Position numbers and translations under genes: made by a program
Notes under the pieces: generated by a model
Told to the model about the DNA's origin: nothing
What the model saw: only the letters and a program-made list of their open reading frames with translations
The model's database searches: none
Part shown: positions 23,708 through 33,814 of the stretch, piece after piece
How positions within the stretch are numbered: position 1 is the stretch's first letter
Layout: the number at the start of each line of letters is the position of its first letter
From: Phlebotomus papatasi
Taxonomy: Eukaryota > Arthropoda > Insecta > Diptera > Psychodidae
Assembly: GCF_024763615.1 (NCBI RefSeq)
Contig: NC_077224.1
Location: forward strand, 22,909,078-22,973,077
DNA length: 64,000 nt
Direction: 5' to 3'

Positions 23708-24830
23708 CAGTGGGACCTCGATAGAGTCAACCCCCGATAGAGTCAACAGCTATTTTTTTACTCCACGGACTCCGATAGAGTCAACTTGGACCCAAATTGA
23801 CTCCGATAGAGTCAACTTGGACCCAAATTGACTCCGATAGAGTCAACTTTTCCATTATTATTGAACTAATAATACTGTATGACTTTTTCGAAATTAAAAT
23901 CAGTGTTTTGGTGTATCAATGTAACGTTTTTAACATAATAAAAACAATCTTATGATAAAATTCGTATATTAACCGTGTAATCAAATTTCAACAAAATAAT
24001 TTTTTTCGTGATTTTAAACGTTTTGACCGATTGAAAGTTCTCTTGTCTTTTTTCTCTTGACTTAGGATTTTTTGATTAAGCCCCATGATCCCGTATGACG
24101 TGTTTTCCTGTACTCACAAAAAAAAAAACGATTTTGGCGGTGAAGGGTAGGGGCAGGGAGGAAATGAGGGTCATAATAATAATCCCTAGGTTGACTTATT
24201 ATGGGGTCATCTGAAGACTCCAATTAGATATCTCTAACCATTTAGCGCCCATTTTTCAGAACAAGAAGAAAATGAGAAAAATTGGTTTTATTGCTCTTTT
24301 TGTGAAGTTTAAGCCATAGTTATGACATAAAGAAAAGAACAACTATCTTATTCTTTCACACAATAACAGTTTAAAAGAAATTGTAGTTAAGAACATTAAT
24401 TAAATTAGAATTTTGAACAATTAATATTTACCGGAGCACTTCTTAAAAAAAAAGTAAAAAGAAATCTTTAAGACACCATTTTCTTATCTTAATACCGTGG
24501 ATGTATTTCAATATTATCATATGGATAGTAATTTTCACTTAAGATACTTACTAATTATAAAAACATTCTATAAAATCATTCCTTAATCTTCAACTTTTGT
24601 CCAAAGATACGATTTTTTTAGACCAGAGGATGTAGAATTTATGGGTTTAGTAAATGAAATATTCTACTATCGTGTTAAATTTATCAATTATAGTACAAAC
24701 ATAAAATAGGGGTATTATGTTATCAAAATTTCATGTTGTAATTGATGTTTTCGGACTCTGATAGAATCATCGAATCCAATGGAGTCAACAGACCTGTAAA
24801 TAATTACTTGACTCTATCGAGGTCTCACTG
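23708..24830. mobile_element. 1.1-kb pogo/Tigger-like non-autonomous element
   Basis: Ends are CAGTGGGACCTCGATAGAGT at the left and ACTCTATCGAGGTCTCACTG at the right, flanked by TA on both sides. The CAGT(G/A)GGACCTCGAT style of end is typical of pogo/Tigger-type Tc1/mariner elements. The interior holds a tandem subterminal repeat (listed) and a piece related to repeat family C (about 24050-24260). No transposase remains visible. Confidence 0.75.
23768..23849 (+). repeat. 31-bp subterminal tandem repeat, 2.6 copies
   Basis: Unit begins GACTCCGATAGAGTCAACTT and continues GGACCCAAATT: 23768-23798, 23799-23829, and 20 bases of a third. Each unit contains GATAGAGTCAA, the inner part of the element's own terminal repeat, so these may be iterated transposase-binding sites. 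Confidence 0.85.
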
Positions 24831-24885
24831 TATTATTATTTATTAAACTATATTTTTATACAGACTTCTGCTTATATGAAAACTA

Positions 24886-25370
24886 GGGTAAAATGGGGTT
24901 CCTTTCAATTAGGTCAACTCTAAAATAGGCTTTTTCACCTATATTTTGTTGGAACCAGGCTGTAGTAAGTATTGGTCATGCCAGTGAAACCTGCATGACA
25001 GTCGAGAATAAAACCTGGATTGATATATTACCTGGAATATTATATTGTTGTTGAATCCCTGTTGGAAGAATCTGCTAAGTCCGTTTGTAGACCGCCCAGG
25101 AGCGCCTTTCCCGCAATGTGGATGCTTCATCCATGCTGCCGGAGTTGTTGAGGCAGTGCATTTTATCGCGTTTTATCACAGTGAAAATGTATTTTTCTAA
25201 GCGTTCAGTTGTTTGCACCGGGCGGGACTCGAACTCACAACTTTGAGAGTCGAGTCAGGGACCTCATCCGTCCAAGACCAACGCTCTTAATCGTCTTGCG
25301 TATTGGGCCACTGGGATCCCCTAGGCCTTACCATGATATAATTTAGCTCCTCAAACCAATTATGAAGCCA
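24886..25370 (+). mobile_element. MITE, TAGGGTAAAATGGGGT family, split by a SINE
   Basis: The left end TAGGGTAAAATGGGGTTCC and inner AAATAGGCTTTTTCACCTAT, GGAAC, and after the SINE GATATAATTTAGCTCCTCAA, follow the order of the intact relative at 43382-43556. The right terminal repeat is not found, so the copy is truncated on that side. Confidence 0.6.
24960..25321 (-). mobile_element. tRNA-derived SINE, family 3, copy 1
   Basis: Minus-strand head from about 25321: GGGATCCCAGTGGCCCAATA (A-box region) and, about 85 bases on, GAGTTCGAGTCCCGCCCGGT with a B box TTCGAGTCC. The stretch between the boxes is longer than in a tRNA. The same head occurs at 47960-48058. It interrupts the MITE above. Its 3' limit is approximate. 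Confidence 0.65.
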
Positions 25371-25394
25371 AATTGCATTATGACATTTTAGATA

Positions 25395-25589
25395 CAGTAG
25401 ACTCTCGCTCAATCGGGTCTTTTTCAATCGGGCGAAAAATTTTGTTGACAATTTTCACATTTGATTTTGAAGCAAATTTGCTCAAATTCACTGTAGTTTC
25501 TCTTGTTTTATCGTGATTTGGCGCCCAAATTTCTTGAAATTTTTGGATGACATTTTGCCCCATATGCCCGATTGTGAGAGAGTCTACTG
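25395..25589. mobile_element. pogo-like MITE, CAGTAGACTCTCGC family, copy 1
   Basis: A 195-bp element flanked by TA. Left end CAGTAGACTCTCGCTCAATC plus GGGC; right end GCCCGATTGTGAGAGAGTCT plus ACTG. An internal second inverted pair (TTTTCAATCGGGC / GCCCGATT) is present. This terminal style belongs to pogo/Tigger. A second, longer copy is 37581-37921. Confidence 0.85.
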
Positions 25590-25599
25590 TACATTAAGG

Positions 25600-26800
25600 T
25601 GCATTTGACATTAGATCGCCATTAATAAAAAATCTAGTCTTTAATTTAAGCCTATCACTCAAATCTTACCGATAAGACTTAAAAGAATACCTATAGATAG
25701 GTGTTAACTAAACTTTAACAATCAGATCACTTACACTGTGTCAGATAGGAGGTGACACCGCATTAAATTCATAATTTAAAAAAACTATCAAATTTATAGA
25801 ACAGTATTGAAATGACCCTAAATAACCTTACAATACAACTTCAGCACAATTTCGAGGTCATCCAGTTTCAATGTTCGAAGCATGGGTTTTAGTTGCAATT
25901 TTGTGATTAAAATCAGTGCGAAAGACACCACATTACTGAACATTGCATTTTCCACTTTTGTTTTAACTTCTTTTTCAACTCAACCATATTTATCAATTGA
26001 TTTTGCAATTTTTCAAATGCCAATAACACTCAATGCTATGTTTCGCACTTCGCATATTACCTCCAATATTTTTATTCCTATTGTTGAGTCAAAAATCGAT
26101 AATAGATACTATAACTAGAATAAGAAATTATTGGTTTAGATAAACTTCTTTTATATAAGGAAAAGCCACCAAAGTATGCAGCCACTGCAAAATCGACAGA
26201 ATAAAACATCTTCTGGCGGCGCATAACACTTCGCTTCATGATCCCCATTACCTTCTGGTGTGTCAAAAGGGGCCTACAAATAAATGTGAATGGCGTTTCC
26301 TGAATAAATTATACACCAGTTGCGGCATATCTTTTAACTTTTGTCCATTTCTTCCGCCGAGCCTCCCACATCGCTTCACCGAAAAAGGCCAGAGTGTGTG
26401 ACTAATAAAAATTATGCTCGTGATAAAAATCGACAATATAAAAATGTAATGAGAGGTCCATCTAAATAAAAATTGTGAAATCAGTTATGAGGTGTCATTA
26501 AACATTTTACAACTTAATTTTGACCGTCTTTATTGCTCATGATTCACTCTATCATACTTTCTGCATGGTGTTTTTATGTCAGTTCAGCCCATGGGGCCAT
26601 TTTTTTTTAGCAGCGTGTCTAAATAAATTAAACCAAAAAGCTCTTAAATTTTATATTTATAAGTCTTTCTTTTTCTTACCGGAAAAAAATAATGGGTGTC
26701 TTGACAGAACCGAGATGATCAATAAAAAACATCATTTTGAGATTCCACCAAGCATTCCTGAGGTATATTTTTCACCGAAGAATATTCTAAAAAGTCCAAT
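25600..26800. other. Unique AT-rich intergenic DNA
   Basis: No gene or shared repeat recognised; open frames at 25882-26118 and 26520-26879 are compositional. Confidence 0.4.
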
Positions 26801-26804
26801 AATG

Positions 26805-27000
26805 GAAAATGGCCGGTCTTTCAATGCGCCAGCCTTTGAATATTTCACAATTTTTCTCTTATTTTCCAAACCAAAATAAAAATTGTATTTTATTAATTAA
26901 AATTAATAGAAAATAATTAATAGTGTTAACTATGGTTTACAGAATAGAATTCTTGCTTTGAAATAAAAAAAAATTAAATATTCTAAGGCTGGCGTAATTA
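26805..27000. mobile_element. Degraded MITE related to 14839-15053
   Basis: CGCCAGCCTTTGAATATTTC, TTTTTCTCTTATTTTCC, TAATTAAAATTAATAGAAAA and AATATTCTAAGGCTGGCG mirror each other around the centre and match the 14839 element segment by segment, with terminal decay. Confidence 0.55.
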
Positions 27001-27344
27001 ATACATTTTTCTGACAAAGTTTTATTTTAATTTTAATAGAATTTTCGTTATAATTTTGATTTCGTTTTGAATTTCAATTTATCAAAAAAATCAACTGCCT
27101 TTGAACATGAGCTCTTGAAGCAGACCACATTTACAATCATAAACAATCATAAGGGCAGAAAGCGTTGGCTTACGCTCACCGGCGTCTTAGCGTAGATGAC
27201 CAACCTCCAGAGTGTAAATGCTTTAGAGCAAAGATGACCAAGAACCGTTTGAAACCGAATAAACGTCAAAATAAGTTTGTCCAGGTAGCATTTTCACCAT
27301 TAACGTACGTTTCAAGCGGTTTTTGCTCACCTCTGCTTTAGAGA

Positions 27345-27740
27345 AGTCTAAAAAAATCAAGATCGCAAAATGTTTATTGTCGAGGCCTATCCAAAGATCG
27401 TGGATAACGCAAAGTAAAGCACTGGTAGTGCTATGAAATTTTCGGAAATCCGATTGAAAATAGAGAGAAAATTGCAACAATTTAAGTGATCTTCGATCTC
27501 AAATTTGAAAAGTTGTTCAAAAGGTTGGATAAACAAGGTGGGATGCTAATATGTCGGAAGTCCGCAACAGTAAAAGGCTTAGAATTTTTTGGAATAGGAG
27601 ATGCAATTGCATGTTTTCAGTCATCAGGAAAGAAAGACTGAGTGATACATGCGTTATATATGTCAGAAATGTCAGAAATGGAAGGAAAAAGGATAACTAA
27701 AAGGGGCTTCAGAAAGCCAATAAGGATTCCGTCGTGTCCA
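27345..27740 (-). pseudogene. Non-LTR retrotransposon reverse transcriptase fragment
   Basis: Minus-strand conceptual translation from about 27740 downwards reads a reverse transcriptase N-terminal region in family order: GILIGFLKPLL, ITQSFFPDD then a TGA where the family has Trp, KHAIASPIPKNSKP, DFRHISIPPCLS, then after a stop and frameshift near 27480 YFQSDFRKFHSTTSALL and AILIFLDFSKA. These are the 'PIPK', 'DFRPIS', 'GFRxxHST' and 'LDFSKAFD' blocks of jockey/CR1-like non-LTR elements. The catalytic YADD block is absent: similarity stops after DFSKA near 27345. It is therefore a truncated, frameshifted, dead copy. The clade is inferred from motif style only. Confidence 0.8.
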
Positions 27741-27761
27741 CAAGAATATATTATTAGAATA

Positions 27762-28330
27762 GGGGAGACTGGGGCAAAAAGTAACAAAACGGATATTTTA
27801 TTTTTTTACAAGCTACCCGAGCACCCCCAAAATTTCTAATTAGCACAGTTTTATGTTTTAAAGGAAATTTACCGCTCTACAACTCTGTGAAAGTCATTTT
27901 CTTCTATTTTGTAAGCTAATATATTTAGCGAGCTGTTTTCTAAAAAGTAGTTTTGTGATCATTCTCAAAAATGCTGGGGCAAATAATATCAGGCATATGA
28001 TACTATCACATTTTGATTCGCTTTGTTACGGAATTCCGTAAATTTAAGTAAAATACCTAGATTACATATTTTCATAGGAAATTTATTCTTCCTACACCTT
28101 TGTAAAACACCGTTTTCTCTGCGAGAAAAGTGAGAAAACGAGAAAAGCGCTTTTCAAGCTATTTTAGAAAAAAACACACAAAAGACTGCAAATCGTTTGA
28201 CCAATGCAAACAAAAAGCGGCGAAACATGGAAATGACGTTTCTTCTCGCCGTGGGACATCAGAAATTGTTACGGTTTTTGTTACTTCTTGCTCCAAAGCT
28301 TTTGTTACTTTTTACCCCAAATGGTCGTTT
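27762..28330 (+). repeat. TAGGGGAGACTGGGGCAAAA repeat, copy 1
   Basis: The left end GGGGAGACTGGGGCAAAAAG follows TA (27760-27761). It shares GATATTTTATTTTTT, AGGAAATTTACCGCT, TTTTCTAAAA, GGGGCAAAT and TCAGGCAT in order with the inverted copy at about 35130-35402. A possible right partner TTTGTTACTTTTTACCCCA stands near 28300-28320. Noncoding. Confidence 0.6.
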
Positions 28331-28559
28331 TTAATAAAAGGATTTCTGGAGAAAAGAATCTTTGTAAAATGGCGCCCTCTTTAGTGGGGAACGAGAGTGA
28401 CGGATGACATATCTATATCGTGTGACGTCAGCGATAGCGCAAGGAAATAGGGAATAGGGGAAAGTGCCCATGCTTTGCAAGGTCCTAGGCTTCATAATGA
28501 CCTTTTTCCTATATTACTGATATATATGTTGAGGCCACTAAAATGATGGCCGGACTTTC

Positions 28560-28811
28560 CGGTTACTTGTGGCCCGGTAGCTTTAAGTGGAATTAAAGGC
28601 AAGGGGTACGGCTGCGACCTTCAATGAGACACATGGAATATTTGACAATCTCCTTTCGCCAAAATTAAAAACCCAAACAGGCTGGCCCCCTTATCTTTGT
28701 CCTTCTGGAGCTTGGAGCGGTCAGCTGATTTCCAGTGTGTCCATGTATCTCACTGGCTGTCTTTGAGTCAGATTAAAATAAAAATAAATAAATAAGTAAA
28801 TAAATAAATAG
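28560..28811 (+). mobile_element. Retroposon-like insert with (AAAT)n tail
   Basis: GC-richer sequence (about 28560-28765) ends in AATAAATAAATAAGTAAAT-type repeats (28766-28811), the form of a non-LTR element 3' end on the plus strand. No coding motif; 5' limit uncertain. Confidence 0.45.
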
Positions 28812-28812
28812 C

Positions 28813-29045
28813 GTCGAAGGAACACCTCTTCGACAGGGAACTCCTATTGACACTTTTGTCAAAATCTTGAAATTTATGTAAAAGTATCTAATAAAATGTA
28901 AATAATATGACTTTTTTTCCTTAGTCTACGTTTTCTGATAAGGATAGGTGTTGTAATTTTGTATTCCAAATGGTACAGAGTAGGGTGTCAATAAGTCCTG
29001 TCCTGACACGATTTCTTAAAGTGTCAATAGGTATTCCTTTCACCC
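28813..29045 (+). mobile_element. MITE, TAGGGTGAAAGGAACACC family, copy 2
   Basis: GAAGGAACACCTCTTCGACA at the left and GTGTCAATAGGTATTCCTTT then CACCCTA at the right form imperfect arms. It matches 33815-34264 except for the nested insert there, and so supplies the empty site AAATGTAAATAATATG. Confidence 0.65.
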
Positions 29046-29387
29046 TAGAAAAAGAGAATAGTGCAGAAGGCTCTTCTCACATAGAAAAAATATTTTGCGA
29101 CTGCGACGTATTAAATTAAAAGTACCCCTTCAAAAGAGTGGTTATATACTTAACACGTATTAAAATAAAACAGTCCACTTTTTACACTACTGGTGACACA
29201 CAAGACAAACATTACAGTGACCCTAGGGGGGCGCAAATGTGACTCCGCAATATATTTTAAAAACAGGACACTTTCTCCTAGTTTTTAAAATATGGGTGCG
29301 ATGAGACACATTTATTCAGAAACATAGGAAAAATTTATTCATTATGAAGCTTGGCACCGTGCAAAGCATGGGCACTTTCCCCTACAC

Positions 29388-30105
29388 AGTAAGAAATATG
29401 TGTAAAATTTTACTACTCTAATAGTGCAAAATCGACCTTTTTAGTTGTTTGTTTTAAAAATGTAGAAAAAATGCACAATATTTTGGAAACGTGATTGAAA
29501 ATTACCACTATTATAGTTGAAACATTTTCAACAACGTTGTTAAACTTGAAAATGTGTAAAATTTTAACACTATAATAGTGTGAAGTCGGATAAATTAATT
29601 ATTTAATTGCAATCTGTGTAAAATTTCTCACTAGTCAGAAAAAAAATTTCAACAATGATTTGTAATTTAAACTGTTGAAAAATTCTAAAAATTGACACTA
29701 TTATAGTATGAATATAGTTTTTCACATTATTATAGTGTGAAAAAATACACACCTTTATGGTATTTTTTGTCACACGATCAAAAATTAACACCATTATAGT
29801 TTGATCATAATTTTTCACAATATTATACACTGAGAGAAAGAAAGAGGGTGCGATTTACTTTTTCTCGTCATAACTTTAACACTTTTTGGGTGTAAAAATA
29901 TGTCAACATTTTTTATGTTAATTTTACACGTTTTTAAGGGTAAAATCAACATGACAGAAGGGTAACTTTAACCCATAATACACCTAAAAAGAGTAAAATT
30001 TACACCGTTTTCGGATCAATACCGCAGGGTAAAATTAACATTTCCGGAATGTTATTTTAACTTTTTCGGATTTCTCTCAGTGTAGTGTGAAGCCTTGTGT
30101 ATTTC
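29388..30105. repeat. Degenerate CACTATTATAGTGTGAA array
   Basis: Variants of the near-palindrome CACTATTATAGTG recur (about 29568, 29696, 29723, 29791, 29816), interleaved with TGTGTAAAATTT segments. The array is interrupted by the MITE at 29828-30082; joining the flanks gives CACAATATTATAGTGTGAAG, another array unit. Confidence 0.65.
29828..30082 (-). mobile_element. MITE family CACTGAG, copy 2
   Basis: A 255-bp inverse-orientation copy flanked by TA (29826-29827, 30083-30084), right end GGATTTCTCTCAGTG. Inserted at the TA of an ATTATAGTGTGA unit, so the target and its duplication can be read directly. Confidence 0.85.
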
Positions 30106-30689
30106 AACCTAAGTTGTTGAATTTTTATGAAAAAACTGTTGAATTTTCAGACAAAAGTTGTTGAATTTTTAAACAAAAGTTGTGTAAAAATTGTTGAATT
30201 TCTGTTTAAGACATATACTTCAGTCGAGATGCTTTTCATTGGGCAAAAGTCATATAGAACATCAAATATTTGTATGCATAATAAGTATATCGTGAAGAAT
30301 CGAACACGCTATTTATGTCCATATTCAAATAAATTCCCTACGCTTGTGTATAAAAAACTCTTCAATATGGACATAAATGTCTCTAGTGTGTAGAGGCCAT
30401 TATACAAACAAGTAATATTTGTAGTACTCTCGAAATTCTAATTTCCCATCAACTTCTTATCTGTACAGCCCATTAAGAGACACCGATTTCGAAATTTAAG
30501 TAGGGCTTTCAATTCTAAACCTACAAAAAGTTCTCTCGACGCAATTTACTTTTAAAGTGCACTTGTAAGCTTTTTGAAAAAAAAGATCCTCAATCAAATA
30601 AGATACCAATTAACCCTCTTCTCAGTTATCTACCATTCAAAATAAAAAAAAATCACATGTTTAATTTTATAAATTGACTAAAAAGCTAG
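30106..30689. other. AT-rich DNA upstream of the noc promoter block
   Basis: TGTTGAATTTT repeats at about 30112-30205 continue the preceding array. A short repeat ATACTTCAGTCGAGATG at about 30213 also occurs, inverted, at 34556 and, direct, near 34595. No gene seen. Confidence 0.4.
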
Positions 30690-31151
30690 AAAGCAAGTTG
30701 TCAAGGTGTGACTGGTCGCCGAAAAGGTGTGAAGTGTTGTCTAAACAAGGCAGCACTCTAATTGACTTTTCTTCACATTTGCACTCTTGAGCTTTTTGCA
30801 CTTTTCTCTCTTTCCTGGAAGACAGGTGGGGGATAGAAAGGTTTTCCCAGTGCTAGTTCCTCTCTCTATGATACCGGCATTTGAGTTTAGAGTGAGAGCG
30901 GATGTCATACGCATGCCTGCAACTTTCTCTCTCTCTGTCTATGGGAATCCTCTCTTCCTGGTTACTCCAAGTTCAAGAGAAATGGAGCTTTCTGAGCTTC
31001 CCGCCATGTGTTCAGAAGTTTTTGAGTGTGTTGGGAAAAAAAAGCAATACAAACGACCAGAAAACTTGCCACAAGAGAGTCTCCCATAGAATGTTTCACT
31101 CTCAAAATGCCGACTCGTGGCTTCGCGGTGAATTCGATTTCTCAGCCACAT

Positions 31152-31185
31152 TCAGTCGATGCCAGACATTTCATTCGTGTGGTCT
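31152..31185 (+). promoter_or_regulatory. Candidate Inr + DPE core promoter
   Basis: TCAGTC at 31152-31157 fits the arthropod initiator TCAKTY with A+1 at 31154, and GGTCT at +28 to +32 matches four of five DPE positions. A second initiator-like TCATTC lies at 31171. No TATA box at -30. Developmental transcription-factor genes in flies often use this layout. Prediction only; it implies a 5' UTR of about 540 nt. Confidence 0.3.
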
Positions 31186-31416
31186 TTACGTCGTTCGTTC
31201 AATCGTTATACATTCTGCCAACGTTTGTGACCAACGAAAGTGCGATCATTTTTTTTTATGTTGGAAAAATATCCAGTGCTAAAGGAGATAAATTTTTAAT
31301 TTTTAAATTTGAAACGGTTTTAAAAAATTACCGAAAACCAGTCATCTGGGAACAATGATTAAATTCCAGTGAGATAGATCAACTGAAAATACAATGGAAG
31401 TGTCAAGTGAGATGCA

Positions 31417-31472
31417 GGATTAATTAACTCACTCTGAGGATTAAAATTACCTGACACATCACATAAGGATTA
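31417..31472 (+). promoter_or_regulatory. Cluster of three GGATTA (K50 homeodomain) motifs
   Basis: GGATTA occurs at 31417-31422, 31438-31443 and 31467-31472. Its complement TAATCC is the core site of K50 homeodomain factors (Orthodenticle, Bicoid). They lie in the presumed 5' UTR/first exon. Three in 56 bp exceeds chance for a given 6-mer, but binding is unproved. Confidence 0.3.
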
Positions 31473-31693
31473 TCAACGCTAAAGCATTAAGTGAATGGTG
31501 GTTCTGGGTGCACAACAGTGACAAATCCCAAAAGGTTTTGCACAATTCAAGTGATTAATTTATCAAAGAATGTGGAGCATAAAGTGATTAAAGCAAACCC
31601 ACTGAAGTGCAGTTATCTGAAAAGAGGATTTCAAGTGATAAGTGTCTAGAAGAGGGAAGAGATAACTTGTGAACCTTAACCTCCATAGTCATC

Positions 31694-31762
31694 ATGCTAA
31701 CGTCCAGCAATCCCAGCAATCAATACTTAAGACCGGACTATCTGTCACCACTTCCAACATCT
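31694..31762 (+). CDS. noc: Elbow/No ocelli (NET family) zinc-finger protein, coding exon 1
   Basis: This small exon encodes residues 1-23 of the protein, including NQYLRPDYLSPLPTS, the conserved N-terminal block of insect Noc/ElB proteins. The ATG at 31694 has A at -3 and is the first in-frame ATG after an in-frame TGA at 31670-31672, which fixes the start. The exon closes on a complete codon (TCT) followed by the strong donor GTAAGTGT at 31763, so it joins in phase 0 to the CTG opening exon 2. The join gives PLPTS-LDAKNSPLALLAQT without a gap, matching the family's unbroken order. Too short to be called as a gene alone; its identity rests on the join. Assignment to noc rather than its paralog elB is not certain: many insects seem to keep one gene of this pair. 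Confidence 0.92.
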
Positions 31763-32812
31763 GTAAGTGTTTTATCAATAACACCTTCGAAATACATTAA
31801 CCTCTTCCTTGTCATGTCCCTCTAAGAAAAGATCCCATTAAGTGTAATGCCAGCGCGTGTAAGTCAAAATGTGCCGTGACTAATTTTTGGGGCTCTTTTT
31901 TTATCTTAATTTATTCGAAGCGATTTCAATAAAATCTAGTGGAAATAGCGTCTCTGGCCGTTGCAAATGCCACATTAATGGCTATTATCGATAAATTATT
32001 GCCGCATACATTATTCAAATCGCAAACTTTACGAGCGCGCCAAGAGCGTCGGCCATATTTCAGGGAATAACTCGTTCCTAAAGTTCCCCCAAACCCCCAC
32101 GCAGCACCCCTCAATTCCACCCATTCCGCCAGTCTCTTCGAGAGACGGAAAACCCATCCAATACCAAACAAGAGCCAATACTTGAAACCACCCAAAAGGA
32201 GTAATATATTGCAATTTTGTGCCCCCATCTCGCTGGAATTAATTGTTAAATTGAACAATGTACATGGGTGTTATTTGGGTGTATGACAGAATGATGGAGC
32301 ACTTGGGTATCTCATTCGTCAAAATGTGGGAAGAAATTTATGCAAAAGATCAGTGGTTGGAATGTTGAAGACTGAAAAGATGCAGTAAATGTCATAATTG
32401 CTAAATGATTGGTGAAACTGATTGATGATATAGGAACTTTTTACACTGCGTATGCAGTTTTTAGAGACATAACGTGTATGGTAATGAGAGCACAAACATC
32501 TTGTATTTCTTCTATCAAATCATTTGACAGCTGTCAAATTTAATAGATGACAGTTCCGGTAACATCTCTTAATTTGGAGGTTTGCAAAATATAACAGTAG
32601 CTACCTCATATTTCTTTGGTTAGTTGTCACCAAGAACAGCTGCTCTCACAGCACCGAACTAAATCATAAGACCACGTGCTCAAACTTTCATTTCTATTAG
32701 ATATTCAACAAAAATGAACATCTTTAACTAAACCAATTAAATGTTAAAAACACTGATAACAATCATGTGACAAACTTGACAGAAGTTTGGACTGACATAT
32801 CAAAAATGACAA
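31763..32812. other. Repeat-free intronic island 1
   Basis: No shared repeat. A GC-richer patch at about 32030-32165 (GAGCGCGCCAAGAGCGTCGG-like) gives overlapping minus-strand frames without domains. Candidate conserved regulatory DNA by position. Confidence 0.4.
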
Positions 32813-32815
32813 ATA

Positions 32816-33788
32816 CAGTAGAGTTCTTCAAATTTGAACATTCGGGGATGTAGATGACATTTCCCGTCTGACACAGGGTAAGTGGGCCCAGCGTTGAGCC
32901 ATTAATTAACACCCAGGATTAGGAACTATTTTAGCCCTCATCGGCAAGATCCGAGAGGTAGGCCTGAATTAAGGACTGGACTTTTCCACGTACATCAATG
33001 GCGATGCAATGAATTTTCGAATTTTATACAAACGATAGAACCTACAAAGATAGTGATATATTTTAATTAACCAGTATGAAAGATTTAACACTTTATAAAA
33101 GTAAAAATAATTTTGTAAAAAATTGTCTCTTAATAAATATTCACGGAAAGGAAAGAAAAACACGTATTTCACGATTGAAAACTTGTTTATTGTAAACACT
33201 ATATTCTTCTCTACACGAAACCCACCGCCGCATATTTATTATTATTAATAAAAACACTAAAATCACTCACAATCTTTGTGCAAAATTTAAAAACAAATAA
33301 AATCTTTTGGAAAATATTCCATTTTGTCACTGACAGCTGAGCAACACGGCCGGCAACATAATTTTCGTAGTTCCGCTGCTCACCACCATGAACGCAGAAG
33401 AGTGTCCTTCACGTATATTTGGTAAGGGGTATTTTGTATGGGACCTTCTTAAAAGTAAGGTATGAAAGATAGGGGTTTATTCAGGCTATAATCCACGCTT
33501 ATCTGGTCAGACGGGTTTCCACAATTTGAACGATATTTTCAAAAAAGGAACGGAATTTATGTGAAATGCACTTTCCCTAAATTAAGAAAAATAACTTTAG
33601 AGGATATATCAATGTAATTTATTGTGAAATAAATGGAATTTGTTGCGGAAGTTAATATAATACGACAATATTGAGGAAACACTAGAGAAAAATGGTCCTA
33701 ATTCAGACTCCACGCAAAGCTTTCTTCACATAACCTCAAATTTTACATTTTGAATGCAACCGTCGTTCAAATTTAGGGAACATTACTG
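32816..33788. mobile_element. 973-bp TA-flanked element with CAGTA ends
   Basis: Left end CAGTAGAGTTCTTCAAATTT plus GAAC; right end reversed CAGTAATGTTCCCTAAATTT plus GAAC, an imperfect ~24-bp inverted repeat between TA dinucleotides (32814-32815, 33789-33790). Pogo/Tigger-like by terminus. No transposase frame; the internal 76-codon frame (32969-33199, minus) is featureless. Confidence 0.7.
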
Positions 33789-33814
33789 TATAGAGGACAA
33801 ACCTTTTAATAGTA

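Larger units (their letters stand above)
28457..29382. mobile_element. 926-bp composite MITE, TAGGGGAAAGTGCCCATGC family
   Basis: Outer ends GGGGAAAGTGCCCATGCTTT plus GCAAGG, and the exact reverse at the right, sit between TA dinucleotides (28455-28456, 29383-29384). GCTTCATAATGA / ATTATGAAGC extend the pairing. The interior has taken at least two further insertions: a retroposon-like piece with an (AAAT)n tail and a second MITE. Confidence 0.8.
30690..31693 (+). promoter_or_regulatory. Presumed noc promoter and 5' untranslated region
   Basis: This kilobase immediately upstream of the start codon contains none of the window's repeats and is less AT-rich than its surroundings, with (CT)n-like patches (TTTCTCTCTCTCTGTC near 30923). 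Overlapping open frames in three plus-strand and one minus-strand frame (30787-31358) share no domain and reflect composition. Several short upstream ATGs occur, including a three-codon frame at 31412-31423. The exact transcription start cannot be proved from sequence. Confidence 0.55.

Noticed and set aside
23768..23849. CRISPR-like direct repeats
   Set aside because: Units are contiguous without spacers and lie in a eukaryotic transposon.
25211..25321. A tRNA gene on the minus strand
   Set aside because: Box spacing is longer than in a tRNA, no cloverleaf closes, and the same head occurs at 47960; SINE.
27223..27345. C-terminal extension of the reverse transcriptase frame
   Set aside because: After DFSKA the residues no longer follow any RT block; non-homologous sequence read through by chance.
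30787..31358. Coding exon(s) upstream of noc
   Set aside because: Several frames on both strands are open at once without domains; better explained by 5' UTR composition.
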